Below, piece after piece: positions 1-9,210 of a DNA stretch of 64,000 nt (its first letter is position 1; every line of letters begins with the position of its first letter). The DNA is from Kribbella rubisoli (GTDB taxonomy: Bacteria > Actinomycetota > Actinomycetes > Propionibacteriales > Kribbellaceae). Location: contig NZ_SHKR01000015.1 of assembly GCF_004217145.1 (NCBI RefSeq), forward strand, positions 124,001 to 188,000, in the 5' to 3' direction. The position numbers and the translations under genes were made by a program. The notes below the pieces were generated by a model. That model did not search any database and was not told the origin of the DNA. It saw nothing but the letters and a program-made list of their open reading frames with translations.

Positions 1-338
1 GGCAGCAGATCGACATCCCGGCTGCCGTGCGTTACCTCGGGCCCGCAGTACATCGCGTTCATCTGAACGACAGCCAGCTCAAACCGCAGAACCTGGATCG
101 GGCCGGCGTACTGAACCCGGTGGCCGGCCAGGCCTGGGCGGACAAGACCTGGGTGCATCGCACGCTCGGCTTCGGGCACGGGGTCGACTTCTGGAAGGAC
201 TTCGTCGCCAGCGTGGTGGAGATCGGCTATACCGGCGATCTGTGCATCGAGCAGGGCGATCCGCTCTTCCCGGACGACGACGGTATCGCCAAGGCGGCCG
301 CGCTGGTCCGATCGATTGCCCCCAGCAACGACCACTGA
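1..338 (+). CDS. Sugar phosphate isomerase/epimerase-like TIM barrel protein, C-terminal part
   Basis: The reading frame is open from base 3, so the gene begins before the window; about 111 C-terminal residues remain. HRVHLNDSQ and the segment ending CIEQGDPLFPDDDG, with alternating hydrophobic strands and acidic ligands, resemble the last barrel strands of the xylose-isomerase-like/AP endonuclease 2 superfamily that acts on sugars, keto-sugars or inositol derivatives. It stands 51 bases before an aldehyde dehydrogenase in the same direction and is probably in that operon. A second protein of this superfamily closes the operon at 11365. The last three codons plus stop are repeated four times. 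The substrate cannot be told from this fragment. Confidence 0.7.
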   Translation, partial: QQIDIPAAVRYLGPAVHRVHLNDSQLKPQNLDRAGVLNPVAGQAWADKTWVHRTLGFGHGVDFWKDFVASVVEIGYTGDLCIEQGDPLFPDDDGIAKAAALVRSIAPSNDH

Positions 339-376
339 AACGACCACTGAAAACGACCACTGAAAACGACCACTGA
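327..376 (+). repeat. Four tandem copies of the last codons and stop of the upstream gene
   Basis: AACGACCACTGA (Asn-Asp-His-stop) occurs at 327-338, 339-350, 352-363 and 365-376. The first copy is the true end of the isomerase gene. Copies two to four follow directly, with one extra A before the third and fourth. The array fills the space before the GTG of the next gene at 390. It looks like a slippage expansion of a gene end. Confidence 0.9.
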
Positions 377-389
377 GACGGAGACGCAC

Positions 390-1853
390 GTGACGATCCA
401 GGACCAGCAGTGGCAGCAGAGTGTCTTCGTCGACGGGGAGTTCCGGCAACCGGCCGGCAAGGCCGGGATCGACGTCCGGGACAAGGCATCGGGTGAGGTG
501 TTCGCGACCGCCGGACTCGCCGATCCGTCCGATGTGGACGACGCGGTCGAGGCAGCAACTGTCGCGCAGCACGACTGGGCGCAGCGGACGTACGCCGAAC
601 GCGCGGACGTACTGCGCTCCGTGGCAGCCGTGCTCGCCGACCGTGCGTCGGACTTCCGTGAGCTCCTGATCCGTGAAACAGGTTGTATTGCAGGGAAAGC
701 GGACTACGAGATCTCAGCAGCGGGCAGCGAGTTGATGGAGGCCGCGAGCCTGGCATCCCGCCCAGTAGGTGAGGTGCTCGGCTCGAACCACGCCGGCCGG
801 CTCTCGTTGTCGGAGCGCGTCCCGGTCGGACTCGTCGGCGTCATCACGCCGTGGAACTTCCCGCTGGTACTGGGGATGCGGGTGATCGCACCGGCGCTCG
901 CGCTGGGCAACGCCGTCGTACTCAAGCCGTCGCCGGAGACGCCGATCAGCGGCGGGCTCGCGATTGCGGACCTGTTCGCCGAGGCGGGCGCTCCGGCGGG
1001 GATCCTGAACGTCGTACCGGGGGAGGAGAAGGTCGGTCGCCGGCTGGTCGAGCACCCTGGTATCTCGATGATTCACTTCACCGGCTCGACCAAGGTCGGC
1101 CGCGAGATCGCCGCCACCGCGGGAGGCTTGCTGAAGAAGGTGTCGCTGGAGCTCGGCGGCAACAATGCGCTGATCGTGCTCGACGACGCTGACCTGGAGC
1201 AGGCGACGATGATCGGAGCCTGGTCGAGCTTCCATTACCAGGGACAGACCTGCATCACCGCCGGCCGCCACATCGTCCAACGCGACATCGCAGCCGGGTA
1301 CGTCGCCGGCTTGTCCGCTCGCGCGGAGGCGATCACGGTCGGGGATCCGCTCGATCCGTCGGTCGGGCTCGGTCCGATGATCAATGCGCGACAACGGACC
1401 AGAGCGCACGAGCTGCTGGTCGAGGCGGTCGCCGAAGGGGCGCGGATCGTCACCGGGGGAGCCGGTACGGCGCCGTACTTCCGGCCGACCGTGGTCGTGG
1501 ATGTGACGCCCCGGATGCGGCTGTGGACCGAGGAGATCTTCGCACCGATCGCGCCGGTGCTGGTCGTCGACGATGATGCGGAAGCGCTCGAGGTCGCCAA
1601 CGACACCAGCTATGGGCTGGTCGACTCCGTGCTCAGCGCGGACCTGAGTCGCGGCCTCGCGATCGCGCGCAAGTTGTCCGCGGGGATGGTGCACATCAAC
1701 GATGCGACACCACAGGACGAAGCACTGGCGCCGTTCGGCGGGATCGGGCAATCGGGTCTCGGCGGGCGGGCCGGTGGTGACTCCAACCTGGACGAGTTCA
1801 CCGAACGCCGATGGCTGACCGTTGCCGGCGGCCCCGCGCATTACCCCTACTGA
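390..1853 (+). CDS. NAD(P)-dependent aldehyde dehydrogenase
   Basis: A complete ALDH superfamily protein of 487 residues, the usual length. It oxidises an aldehyde to the acid with NAD(P)+. The catalytic glutamate is E254 in LELGGNN and the nucleophilic cysteine C288 in GQTCITAG; the cofactor-binding segment PWNFPL and the FTGS loop are present. The start is GTG at 390 after a GGAGAC element. The next gene follows after one base, so translation is coupled. The sequence style (GRLSLSERVPVGLVGVITPW) recalls benzaldehyde/vanillin-type dehydrogenases, but the sugar-catabolic surroundings suggest a sugar-derived aldehyde. The substrate is not determined. Confidence 0.92.
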   Translation: MTIQDQQWQQSVFVDGEFRQPAGKAGIDVRDKASGEVFATAGLADPSDVDDAVEAATVAQHDWAQRTYAERADVLRSVAAVLADRASDFRELLIRETGCIAGKADYEISAAGSELMEAASLASRPVGEVLGSNHAGRLSLSERVPVGLVGVITPWNFPLVLGMRVIAPALALGNAVVLKPSPETPISGGLAIADLFAEAGAPAGILNVVPGEEKVGRRLVEHPGISMIHFTGSTKVGREIAATAGGLLKKVSLELGGNNALIVLDDADLEQATMIGAWSSFHYQGQTCITAGRHIVQRDIAAGYVAGLSARAEAITVGDPLDPSVGLGPMINARQRTRAHELLVEAVAEGARIVTGGAGTAPYFRPTVVVDVTPRMRLWTEEIFAPIAPVLVVDDDAEALEVANDTSYGLVDSVLSADLSRGLAIARKLSAGMVHINDATPQDEALAPFGGIGQSGLGGRAGGDSNLDEFTERRWLTVAGGPAHYPY

Positions 1854-1854
1854 C

Positions 1855-2799
1855 ATGGAGTGCCGCGCGCTCGGGCGATCTGGCCAGCTTGTCTCCGTGG
1901 TCGGCCTCGGCTGCCTGAACTTCGGCAGCCGGATGGACGTCGACGCCAGCCGGTCGGTCGTGGACACCGCGATCGACCTCGGCGTCACCCTGTTCGACAC
2001 GGCCGATATCTACGGTCCGGACGGAGGCTCCGAGCGCGTGCTGGGGGAGGTGCTCGCGGGCCGGCGGGACCAGGTCGTGCTGGCGACGAAGTTCGGTCAT
2101 CCCGGGGTCGACATGGGATTCGGGCCCGCGGCCGGTGCCAAGGGTGGGCGGGCCTACATCCGGCGTGCGGTGGAGGGATCCCTGCGCCGGTTGCGCACCG
2201 ACTACATCGATCTGTACCAGATTCACATGCCCGATCGTGCCACGCCGATCCTCGAGACGCTGGCGGCGCTACACGAACTTGTTGTCGAGGGCAAGGTTCG
2301 CTGTCTCGGCCATTCGAACTACGCCGGCTGGGAGCTCGCGCAGGCGGATCATCTCGCCCGCGAGAACGGGCTCACGCCGTTCGTCTCCGCGCAGAACAAC
2401 TGGTCGCTGCTGGTCCGCGATGTCGAGCGCGAACTCGTGCCCGCTGCCGAGCACTACGGCGTCGGGGTGCTGCCCTACTACCCGCTCGCCGAAGGCATGC
2501 TGACCGGAAAGGTACGCCGTGGTGAGCCGTTGCCGGACGGCACGCGAATCGCGGATCGAAGTCACCTGGTCACCGAGGAACGCCTCGACCAGGTCGACCG
2601 GCTGACGAAGTGGTGCGAGGCGAACGACCACACGCTGCTGGAGCTGGCGATCGGCTGGCTGGCGGCGCAGCCCAGCGTGGGCTCGGTGATCGCCGGAGCG
2701 AGTACGCCGGCGCAGCTGCGCGCCAACGTCGACGCAGTCGGATGGCGACCGGACGAATCGGAACTACGGGCCATCGACAACGTTCTGGGAGTTTGTTAA
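1855..2799 (+). CDS. Aldo/keto reductase
   Basis: 314 residues, the AKR superfamily size, using ATG 1855, which lies one base after the ALDH stop; an in-frame start at 1822 would overlap that gene. The catalytic tetrad is visible: Asp and Tyr in DTADIYGPDG, Lys in VLATKFGHP, His in YQIHMPD. Such enzymes interconvert carbonyls and alcohols with NADPH, and many bacterial ones act on sugars such as L-glyceraldehyde-3-phosphate or pyranoses. It is the third gene of the catabolic operon; 70 bases then separate it from the transporter genes. Confidence 0.9.
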   Translation: MECRALGRSGQLVSVVGLGCLNFGSRMDVDASRSVVDTAIDLGVTLFDTADIYGPDGGSERVLGEVLAGRRDQVVLATKFGHPGVDMGFGPAAGAKGGRAYIRRAVEGSLRRLRTDYIDLYQIHMPDRATPILETLAALHELVVEGKVRCLGHSNYAGWELAQADHLARENGLTPFVSAQNNWSLLVRDVERELVPAAEHYGVGVLPYYPLAEGMLTGKVRRGEPLPDGTRIADRSHLVTEERLDQVDRLTKWCEANDHTLLELAIGWLAAQPSVGSVIAGASTPAQLRANVDAVGWRPDESELRAIDNVLGVC

Positions 2800-2869
2800 G
2801 CTACCGAACATAGCGATGAACGGTTGACGTCACTTCGACGTACCTCGTCGCGATGCCAGGGAGGACCGA
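2800..2869 (+). promoter_or_regulatory. Spacer before the ABC transporter genes with a TGACGTCA palindrome
   Basis: The 70-base gap holds TTGACG at 2824-2829, which could be a -35 element, overlapping the perfect palindrome TGACGTCA at 2825-2832. No convincing -10 hexamer sits 16-18 bases downstream. A GGGAGGA ribosome binding site lies at 2859-2865. It may be an internal promoter/operator for the transporter half of the operon; this is weak evidence. Confidence 0.35.
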
Positions 2870-3847
2870 ATGCGTTATCTGGCTCGGCGCTTCGCCTTTT
2901 ACCTCATCACGGCGTGGGCGGCGCTCACGCTGAACTTCCTGATTCCCCGGTTGATGCCGGGGGATCCGGCGCAGGCGCTGCTGTCCCGCTTCCGCGGCCG
3001 GCTGGACCCGCGGGCCACCGAGGCACTGACGGCGATGTTCGGCCTGAACGACGAGTCGATGTGGTCGCAGTACCGGACCTATCTGGCGGATCTGAGTAAA
3101 GGCGATTTCGGACTGTCGTTCACGTTCTTCCCGACGCCGGTCTCCACGGTGATCATGGACAGCCTGTGGTGGACGATCGTCCTCGTCGGTATCGCGACGG
3201 TGGTCAGCTTCGTCATCGGGACACTGCTGGGGATCATCGCCGGCTGGAAGCGCGGTTCGCGGTGGGATCACCTGCTGCCGGTCACCACGTTCTTCTCGTC
3301 GATCCCGTACTTCTGGTTCGGGCTGATCGTGCTGTTCGTCCTGAGCGGTGAGCTGCGGCTGTTCCCGCTCTCGGGCGGGTACTCGTCCTGGCTGTCGGTG
3401 GACTTCTCCTGGGCGTTCCTGTCGAGCGCCTTCAAGCACGCGATCCTGCCCGGGCTGACGATCGTGATCGCCTCGATCGCGGGCTGGCTGATCCCGATGC
3501 GGAACATGATGGTGACGACGATGTCGGACGACTACGTCGTACTGGCCGAGGCGAAGGGGCTGTCACCGCGAAGGGTGATGCTCAACTACGCCGCCCGGAA
3601 CGCGATCCTGCCCTCGGTGGCGACGTTCACGATGTCGCTCGGCTTCGTCGTCGGCGGCGCCGTGCTGACCGAGATCGTCTTCGGCTATCCGGGCATCGGC
3701 AACAACCTGTACCAGGCAGTGATCAACGAGGACTTCCCGTTGATGCAAGGGATCTTCCTGATCATCACGTTCGTCGTCCTGCTGGCGAACTTCCTGGCCG
3801 ATCTGGTCTACGTCTGGCTGGATCCGCGGACCCGGGTGGAGGCGTAG
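2870..3847 (+). CDS. ABC transporter permease, DppB/OppB type
   Basis: 325 residues with an N-terminal membrane segment (FAFYLITAWAALTLNFLIPRLMPGDP) and about six transmembrane helices, as in the first permease of peptide/nickel/oligosaccharide importers. The cytoplasmic EAA loop AEAKGLSPRRV near residue 230 contacts the ATPase. ATG 2870 follows GGGAGGA by four bases. Its stop codon abuts the ATG of the next gene (3845-3850), so the two are coupled. Transporters of this family carry oligosaccharides as well as peptides, and the neighbours favour a sugar or glycoside here. Confidence 0.93.
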   Translation: MRYLARRFAFYLITAWAALTLNFLIPRLMPGDPAQALLSRFRGRLDPRATEALTAMFGLNDESMWSQYRTYLADLSKGDFGLSFTFFPTPVSTVIMDSLWWTIVLVGIATVVSFVIGTLLGIIAGWKRGSRWDHLLPVTTFFSSIPYFWFGLIVLFVLSGELRLFPLSGGYSSWLSVDFSWAFLSSAFKHAILPGLTIVIASIAGWLIPMRNMMVTTMSDDYVVLAEAKGLSPRRVMLNYAARNAILPSVATFTMSLGFVVGGAVLTEIVFGYPGIGNNLYQAVINEDFPLMQGIFLIITFVVLLANFLADLVYVWLDPRTRVEA

Positions 3848-5818
3848 ATGTCTGCTGAGGCCATAGCCGACGCGGTGCCGGAGCCGGCCGCGCAGCCGAG
3901 TCCGAAGGCGTCCACCCGCTCCCGGTTCGCCGGACTGCGGTCGGCGAAGACGATGACCGGACTGGTCATGTTCGGTGTGTTCGTCCTCGCCGGCGCCTTC
4001 GGCCCGGTGTTCTGGCGGAAGGATCCGTCGGCATTGTCGAACGACATCCTGCAGCCGCCGTCGAGCGCGCATTGGTTCGGCACTACCCAGACCGGCCAGG
4101 ACATCCTCGCCCAGGTGCTGGTCGGGACCCGAGTGTCCTTGCTCGTCGGCGTGACCGCGGCAGTTCTCGCGACTGTCCTCTCGCTGCTCGTCGGACTGAC
4201 AGCCGGGTACGTCGGTGGGCTGACCGACGAACTGTTCTCCGCGCTCGCGAACGTCTTCCTGGTGATCCCGGCGCTCCCACTCGTCGTGGTGCTCGCCGGC
4301 TACCTACCGACTCGAGGATCGCTGACGGTGGCGGTCGTCATCAGTCTGACCGGCTGGTCGTGGGGTGCGCGGATCCTGCGAGCCCAGACCTTGTCGATCC
4401 GGCGGCGCGACTTCATCGAAGCGGCGCGGGCGACCGGTGAGCGTCCGATCCGCATCATCCTGTTCGAGATCCTGCCGAACGAGTTCGCGATCGTTGCCTC
4501 GAGCTTCCTGTTCACGATCGTCTTCGCGATCCTGACCCAGGCGGGTCTGGCGTTCCTCGGTCTGTCCGATGTCACGACCTGGTCGTGGGGCGGCATCCTC
4601 TACTGGGCGCAGAACAACCAGGCGCTGCAGTCCGGCGCATGGTGGTGGTTCGTTCCGCCGGGGCTGTGCATCGCCCTGATCGGCATGGCGCTCGCGCTGA
4701 TCAACTTCGGCATCGACGAGTTCGTGAACCCCCGGCTCCGCGTCCAGAAGCTCGCCGCCAAGCGTGCCCGCCAGATGCCGGTGACGAAGTCCGAGCCCAG
4801 GCCGGCATCCCGGCGTACCGACGTGGTGCTCGAGGTGACCGACCTGCACGTGAACTACGGCGAGGAGCCGAGCGCGGTCAAGGCTGTGGACGGTGTGGAT
4901 CTGGTACTGCGTCGCGGCGAGGTGCTCGGCATTGCCGGTGAGTCAGGATCGGGCAAGTCGACGCTGGCCTACGCGATCACCCGGCTGCTGCGTCCGCCCG
5001 GTGAAGTCGTGTCCGGCTCGATTCACTACTGGCCTCGCGGCGAGGAGCCGGTCGACGTACTGCGGATGTCCCCGGACGAGCTGCGCGCGTTCCGCTGGGC
5101 CGAGTTGGCGATCGTCTTCCAGAGCGCGATGAACTCGCTCAACCCGGTCCTGACGCTGCGGGTACAGATGGCTGACTCGCTGACCGCGCACCGCCCCGGG
5201 ATGAGCACCCAGCAACGGGATGCACGGGTGGTCGAGGTCATGACGATGGTCGGTCTGCCGGCCGATCGCGCCGACGCCTACCCGCACGAGTTGTCCGGCG
5301 GCATGCGTCAACGCGCGCTGATCGCGATGGCACTGGTCCTGGAGCCTGACGTCCTGGTCCTCGACGAGCCGACGACCGCGCTGGACGTCGTCGTACAACG
5401 CCAGATCCTGAACCAGATCATGGCCCTGCGCGAGCAGCTCGGGTTCGCGGTCGTCTTCATCACCCACGACCTGTCGCTGCTGATCGAGGTCGCGGACCGG
5501 ATCGCGATCATGTACGCCGGTCGCGTCATCGAGACCGGCTCCGCATCGGAGCTGTACCGGTCACCGCAGCATCCCTACAGCGACGGTCTGCTGCACTCGT
5601 TCCCGCATCTGCACGGACCGCGCAAGGTCCTGACCGGCATCCCCGGCACACCACCGGACCTGCGGTTCATCGCCCCGGGCTGCCCCTTCCAACCCCGGTG
5701 CAGCAAGGCGATCGCGAGCTGCACCACGACCATGCCGTTGCTGTTGGCAACGACAAAGGGCCACCAGGTCGCCTGCCTGCTGACACAACCGAGGAGTGAC
5801 GATGACGGTCAGCTCTGA
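3848..5818 (+). CDS. ABC transporter permease-ATPase fusion (DppC-DppD type)
   Basis: One 656-residue frame joins two proteins that are normally separate. Residues about 1-297 are a DppC-like permease (several membrane helices, EAARATGERPIRI coupling loop, ending FVNPRLR). After a basic linker, residues about 325-656 are a DppD-like ATPase with Walker A GESGSGKS at 364-371, signature LSGGMRQR, Walker B VLVLDEP and the C-terminal cysteine-containing oligopeptide motif GCPFQPRC. Sequence quality appears good: there is no internal stop, and a direct permease-ATPase link would suit a single-chain half transporter. It overlaps the next gene by 17 bases. Confidence 0.93.
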   Translation: MSAEAIADAVPEPAAQPSPKASTRSRFAGLRSAKTMTGLVMFGVFVLAGAFGPVFWRKDPSALSNDILQPPSSAHWFGTTQTGQDILAQVLVGTRVSLLVGVTAAVLATVLSLLVGLTAGYVGGLTDELFSALANVFLVIPALPLVVVLAGYLPTRGSLTVAVVISLTGWSWGARILRAQTLSIRRRDFIEAARATGERPIRIILFEILPNEFAIVASSFLFTIVFAILTQAGLAFLGLSDVTTWSWGGILYWAQNNQALQSGAWWWFVPPGLCIALIGMALALINFGIDEFVNPRLRVQKLAAKRARQMPVTKSEPRPASRRTDVVLEVTDLHVNYGEEPSAVKAVDGVDLVLRRGEVLGIAGESGSGKSTLAYAITRLLRPPGEVVSGSIHYWPRGEEPVDVLRMSPDELRAFRWAELAIVFQSAMNSLNPVLTLRVQMADSLTAHRPGMSTQQRDARVVEVMTMVGLPADRADAYPHELSGGMRQRALIAMALVLEPDVLVLDEPTTALDVVVQRQILNQIMALREQLGFAVVFITHDLSLLIEVADRIAIMYAGRVIETGSASELYRSPQHPYSDGLLHSFPHLHGPRKVLTGIPGTPPDLRFIAPGCPFQPRCSKAIASCTTTMPLLLATTKGHQVACLLTQPRSDDDGQL

Positions 5819-6866
5819 AACGCCGGCCCTGGAGGCCCACGGTCTGGTCAAGCACTTCCCGGTGCACCGGATCCGGCAGCGGCTGCGTGGCCGCGGTGAG
5901 GTCGTGCACGCCGTCGACGACGTCTCGCTGACTTTGCGATCCGGAGAGGTCACCGCCCTGGTCGGCGAGTCCGGCTCCGGCAAGTCGACAGTGGCCCGAC
6001 TGCTGGCCGGTCTCTATCCGCTCACCGACGGGACGATCTCGATCGGAGGTGCGACCGTACGGGCGACACGGGGCCGGCTGTTCCGAGAGCACGTCCGTCG
6101 CGTCCAGATGGTCTTCCAGGATCCGTTCGGCTCGCTGAACCCCGTTCACACCATCGCCTACCACCTGCGCCGCCCGCTGAAGGTGCACGGTCTCGCGAAG
6201 AACCGAGCCGCGACCCGGGCCGCGACGGTCGAGCTGCTCGAACAGGTCAACCTCACGCCGGCTGAGCAGTACCTGGCGAAGTACCCGCACGAATTGTCCG
6301 GCGGTCAGCTCCAGCGGATCGCGATCGCTCGCGCACTGGCGGCCGAACCGAAGGTGCTGCTGGCCGACGAACCCGTCTCGATGCTCGACGTGTCGATCCG
6401 GCTCGGCCTCCTCAACCTGCTCGCCGGCCTGGTGAAGTCGCTCGGCCTGGCGATGCTCTACATCACCCATGACATCGCCTCGGCCCGGTACTTCGCGACG
6501 ACAACGCTCGTCATGTACGCCGGCCGGGTGATCGAGGGCGGGCCGTCGGAGGAGCTCGTCCAGCGTCCCGCACATCCCTACACCCAGTTGCTGCTCGCGT
6601 CCGCCCCCGATCCGGATCGCGCCGGCCGCGATCCGGAACTGCTCGACGCGGGTGAGCCGCCGAGCCTGGTCAACCCGCCCGAGGGTTGCCGCTTTCATCC
6701 GCGATGTCCGCACGCGATGGACATCTGCCGCACCGAGGCGCCCGGCACAACCGAGCTGCGCCCCGGCCATTGGACGAGGTGCTGGCTGTACAGCGCAGAC
6801 ACAGAGGCAGACACAGCGCAAGCGCCGAGACCTTCCTCAGCAGCCAGCAAGGAGCACCTGACATGA
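5802..6866 (+). CDS. ABC transporter ATP-binding protein, DppF/OppF type
   Basis: 354 residues from ATG 5802. The upstream in-frame GTG at 5796 overlaps the GAGGAG ribosome binding site at 5791-5796, so the ATG is preferred. Walker A GESGSGKS, Q-loop MVFQDPFGSL, signature LSGGQLQR, Walker B VLLADEP and the C-terminal GCRFHPRC oligopeptide motif are complete. It is the second ATPase of the importer; the first is fused to a permease just upstream. Its stop overlaps the ATG of the binding-protein gene by four bases (ATGA at 6863-6866). Confidence 0.93.
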   Translation: MTVSSETPALEAHGLVKHFPVHRIRQRLRGRGEVVHAVDDVSLTLRSGEVTALVGESGSGKSTVARLLAGLYPLTDGTISIGGATVRATRGRLFREHVRRVQMVFQDPFGSLNPVHTIAYHLRRPLKVHGLAKNRAATRAATVELLEQVNLTPAEQYLAKYPHELSGGQLQRIAIARALAAEPKVLLADEPVSMLDVSIRLGLLNLLAGLVKSLGLAMLYITHDIASARYFATTTLVMYAGRVIEGGPSEELVQRPAHPYTQLLLASAPDPDRAGRDPELLDAGEPPSLVNPPEGCRFHPRCPHAMDICRTEAPGTTELRPGHWTRCWLYSADTEADTAQAPRPSSAASKEHLT

Positions 6867-8527
6867 AGATTCGACGGAGGAGAACGATCGCCTGCCTTGT
6901 CACCGCGGTCGCCCTCGCACTGGGCGCCGCCGCGTGCACGGAAGAGGCGCCGCCGGCCAAGGCGGGTTCGTTGCCGACCCTGGAGATCACCGGGACCGGC
7001 GGCGGTCCGGCCGCCAACTTCAACCCGTTCCTGCCGACCAGCGCGCTGAACGCCTACAGCGCGGTGAACATGATCTACGAGCCGCTGGTCCAGTTCAACA
7101 TCCTGAAAGAGGGCAGCACCTATCCGTGGCTCGCGACCGCGTGGACGTGGTCCGACGGCGACAAGACGCTGACCTTCAAGCTCCGCGACGGGGTGAAGTG
7201 GTCCGACGGCCAGGCGTTCACCAGTGCCGACGTGGTCTTCACGTTCGAGCTGATCAAGAAGTACGCCGGGTTGAACGTGAACGGGGTCGACTTCGAGACG
7301 GTCTCCGCCCCGGACGACAAGACGGTCGTGATGACGTTCAAGACGCCGGCGTTCACCCAGCTGTACGCGATCGCCGGGTTGACCCCGATCGTGTCCAAGC
7401 ACGAGTGGTCCGCCGTACCGGATCCGACCAAGTTCCTGGACCCGAACCCGATCGGCACCGGCCCGTTCGTCTACAAGTCGTACAACCCGCAGCTGCTGGT
7501 GCTGACCAAGAACGACAAGTTCTGGCAGCCGGGCAAGCCCGAGGTCCAGCAACTGAACTATCACGGGCTGAGCTTCGAGACGGCCGGCATCCAGCTGCTG
7601 TCGGGCGAACTGGACTGGGCGGACTACTTCTTCACGACCGGCAGCAACAAGGAGTTCGTCAACAAGAACAAGGACAACCATTTCTGGTACCCGCCGACCG
7701 GCGTCGTCTCGCTGGTGCCGAACAACACCGTCTGGCCGTTGAGCGAGCTGCCGGTACGGCAAGCCATCAGCGCGGCCCTCGACCGGCAGCAGATCTGCGA
7801 TCTCGGCCAGTACACGTTCAACCCGCCGGTGAAGACACCCACGGGCCTGCTGCTGCCGAACTACGACTCGGCCCTCGACCCGAAGTACAAGGATCTGACG
7901 ATCGTCGAGGACAAGGCGAAGGCCAAGCAGTTGCTCGAGGGCGCCGGCTTCACGCTGAACAAGTCCGGCATCTACGAGAAGGGCGGCAAGCCGATCGCGC
8001 TGACGCTGACCGTTCCGTCCGGGTACAAGGACTGGATGAACAGCTCCGGGATCATCGCCCAGCAACTCAAGACGGTCGGCATCTCGGTGACCGTCAAGGG
8101 CGTGTCGGGCGATGACTGGTCGCAGCGCGTCGCGCAGGGGCATTACGACCTGACACTCGGGTCGTCGAACACCGGTGCCTCGCCGTTCGTCGCCTACCAA
8201 GGCTGGCTCGACAACAGTCAGTCCGGACCGGTCGGTTCGAACGCCACGACCAACGTCGAGCGGTTCAACGACCCGGCCACGCAGAAGTTGCTGACCGACT
8301 ACCAGTCCGCCGGGACCGACGACGCTCGTCTGACGGCGTTGCACGGTCTGCAAGGTGTCATGGTCGAGAAGACACCGATCATTCCGCTCGTCTACAGCGT
8401 CGACTGGGCCATGTACCGCTCGGCGAAGGTGACCGGGTGGCCGACGGCGGAGGATCCGTACGCGCCGGCCGCGCCGTACACGCCGGGTGCGGAGATCGTC
8501 GTACTGCGGCTGAAGCCGGCCGCATGA
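6863..8527 (+). CDS. ABC transporter substrate-binding lipoprotein, SBP_bac_5 family
   Basis: 554 residues starting at ATG 6863, with AAGGAG at 6849-6854. Longer in-frame starts would lie inside the ATPase gene. The N-terminus is a lipoprotein signal (four arginines, hydrophobic stretch, AAAC with Cys25 as the lipidated residue), so the protein is anchored outside the cell membrane. The body is a family 5 extracellular solute-binding protein (YEPLVQFN, WSDGQAFTSADVVF, NPIGTGPF). It delivers the substrate to the importer encoded by the three preceding genes. Members bind peptides, nickel or oligosaccharides; the ligand here is unknown. Confidence 0.93.
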   Translation: MKIRRRRTIACLVTAVALALGAAACTEEAPPAKAGSLPTLEITGTGGGPAANFNPFLPTSALNAYSAVNMIYEPLVQFNILKEGSTYPWLATAWTWSDGDKTLTFKLRDGVKWSDGQAFTSADVVFTFELIKKYAGLNVNGVDFETVSAPDDKTVVMTFKTPAFTQLYAIAGLTPIVSKHEWSAVPDPTKFLDPNPIGTGPFVYKSYNPQLLVLTKNDKFWQPGKPEVQQLNYHGLSFETAGIQLLSGELDWADYFFTTGSNKEFVNKNKDNHFWYPPTGVVSLVPNNTVWPLSELPVRQAISAALDRQQICDLGQYTFNPPVKTPTGLLLPNYDSALDPKYKDLTIVEDKAKAKQLLEGAGFTLNKSGIYEKGGKPIALTLTVPSGYKDWMNSSGIIAQQLKTVGISVTVKGVSGDDWSQRVAQGHYDLTLGSSNTGASPFVAYQGWLDNSQSGPVGSNATTNVERFNDPATQKLLTDYQSAGTDDARLTALHGLQGVMVEKTPIIPLVYSVDWAMYRSAKVTGWPTAEDPYAPAAPYTPGAEIVVLRLKPAA

Positions 8528-9210
8528 GGGTGCCCGTGAGAGTCACCGTCTGGAACGAGAACGTGCACGAGGGCAAGGACGAGAGTGTCCAACGGGTGTA
8601 CCCGGAAGGCATTCACGAGGTGGTTGCCGACGGCATCAGAACGGGGCAACTTCTCGATGTCGTCGTCAGCACCGCAACCCTCGACCAGCCCGGGCAGGGT
8701 CTGCCGGCCGGCGTCGTCCGGCAGACCGACGTACTGGTCTGGTGGTCGCACATCGCGAACGACCAGGTCGACGACGAGGTGGTCGACCGGGTCATCGCGC
8801 GAGTGGAGCAGGGCATGGGACTCGTCCTGCTCCACTCGGCCCTCTACTCGAAGGTCAGCCTCAAGCTGCTCGGCACCAGCTGCGCACTCGATCATTGGGC
8901 GCCGAACAACGAGCAGCAGGTCTACACGGTCAAGCGCGGACACCCGATCGCCGAAGGCGTGCCGTCGCCGATCGTCATCCCCGCGGACGAGTTGTACGCC
9001 GAACCGTGCGACTTGCCGGAGCCGGATGAGCTCGTGTTCATCAGCTCCTACAGTGGTGGGGCCGTGTTCCGCAGCGGGTGCTGTTTCCGTCGCGGGAAGG
9101 GCAGGATCTTCTACTTCAGTCCGGGTGATCAGCAGTACCCGGTGTACCGGCAGTCCGAAGTACGCAAGGTGATCGCGAACGCGGTCGCGTGGGTAGCAAC
9201 GGAGGATTGA
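8524..9210 (+). CDS. ThuA-like trehalose utilisation family protein
   Basis: 228 residues from ATG 8524, overlapping the previous stop by four bases. VRVTVWNENVHEGKD at the N-terminus and the glutamine-amidotransferase-like fold (VLVWWSHIAN, GMGLVLLHSA, RGKGRIFYFSPGD) are typical of the ThuA family. ThuA-type proteins occur with Gfo/Idh/MocA oxidoreductases in operons for trehalose and other 3-keto-disaccharides and are thought to act on keto-sugar intermediates. The same partnership is seen here with the next two genes. The exact reaction is not settled for the family. Confidence 0.85.
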   Translation: MRVPVRVTVWNENVHEGKDESVQRVYPEGIHEVVADGIRTGQLLDVVVSTATLDQPGQGLPAGVVRQTDVLVWWSHIANDQVDDEVVDRVIARVEQGMGLVLLHSALYSKVSLKLLGTSCALDHWAPNNEQQVYTVKRGHPIAEGVPSPIVIPADELYAEPCDLPEPDELVFISSYSGGAVFRSGCCFRRGKGRIFYFSPGDQQYPVYRQSEVRKVIANAVAWVATED

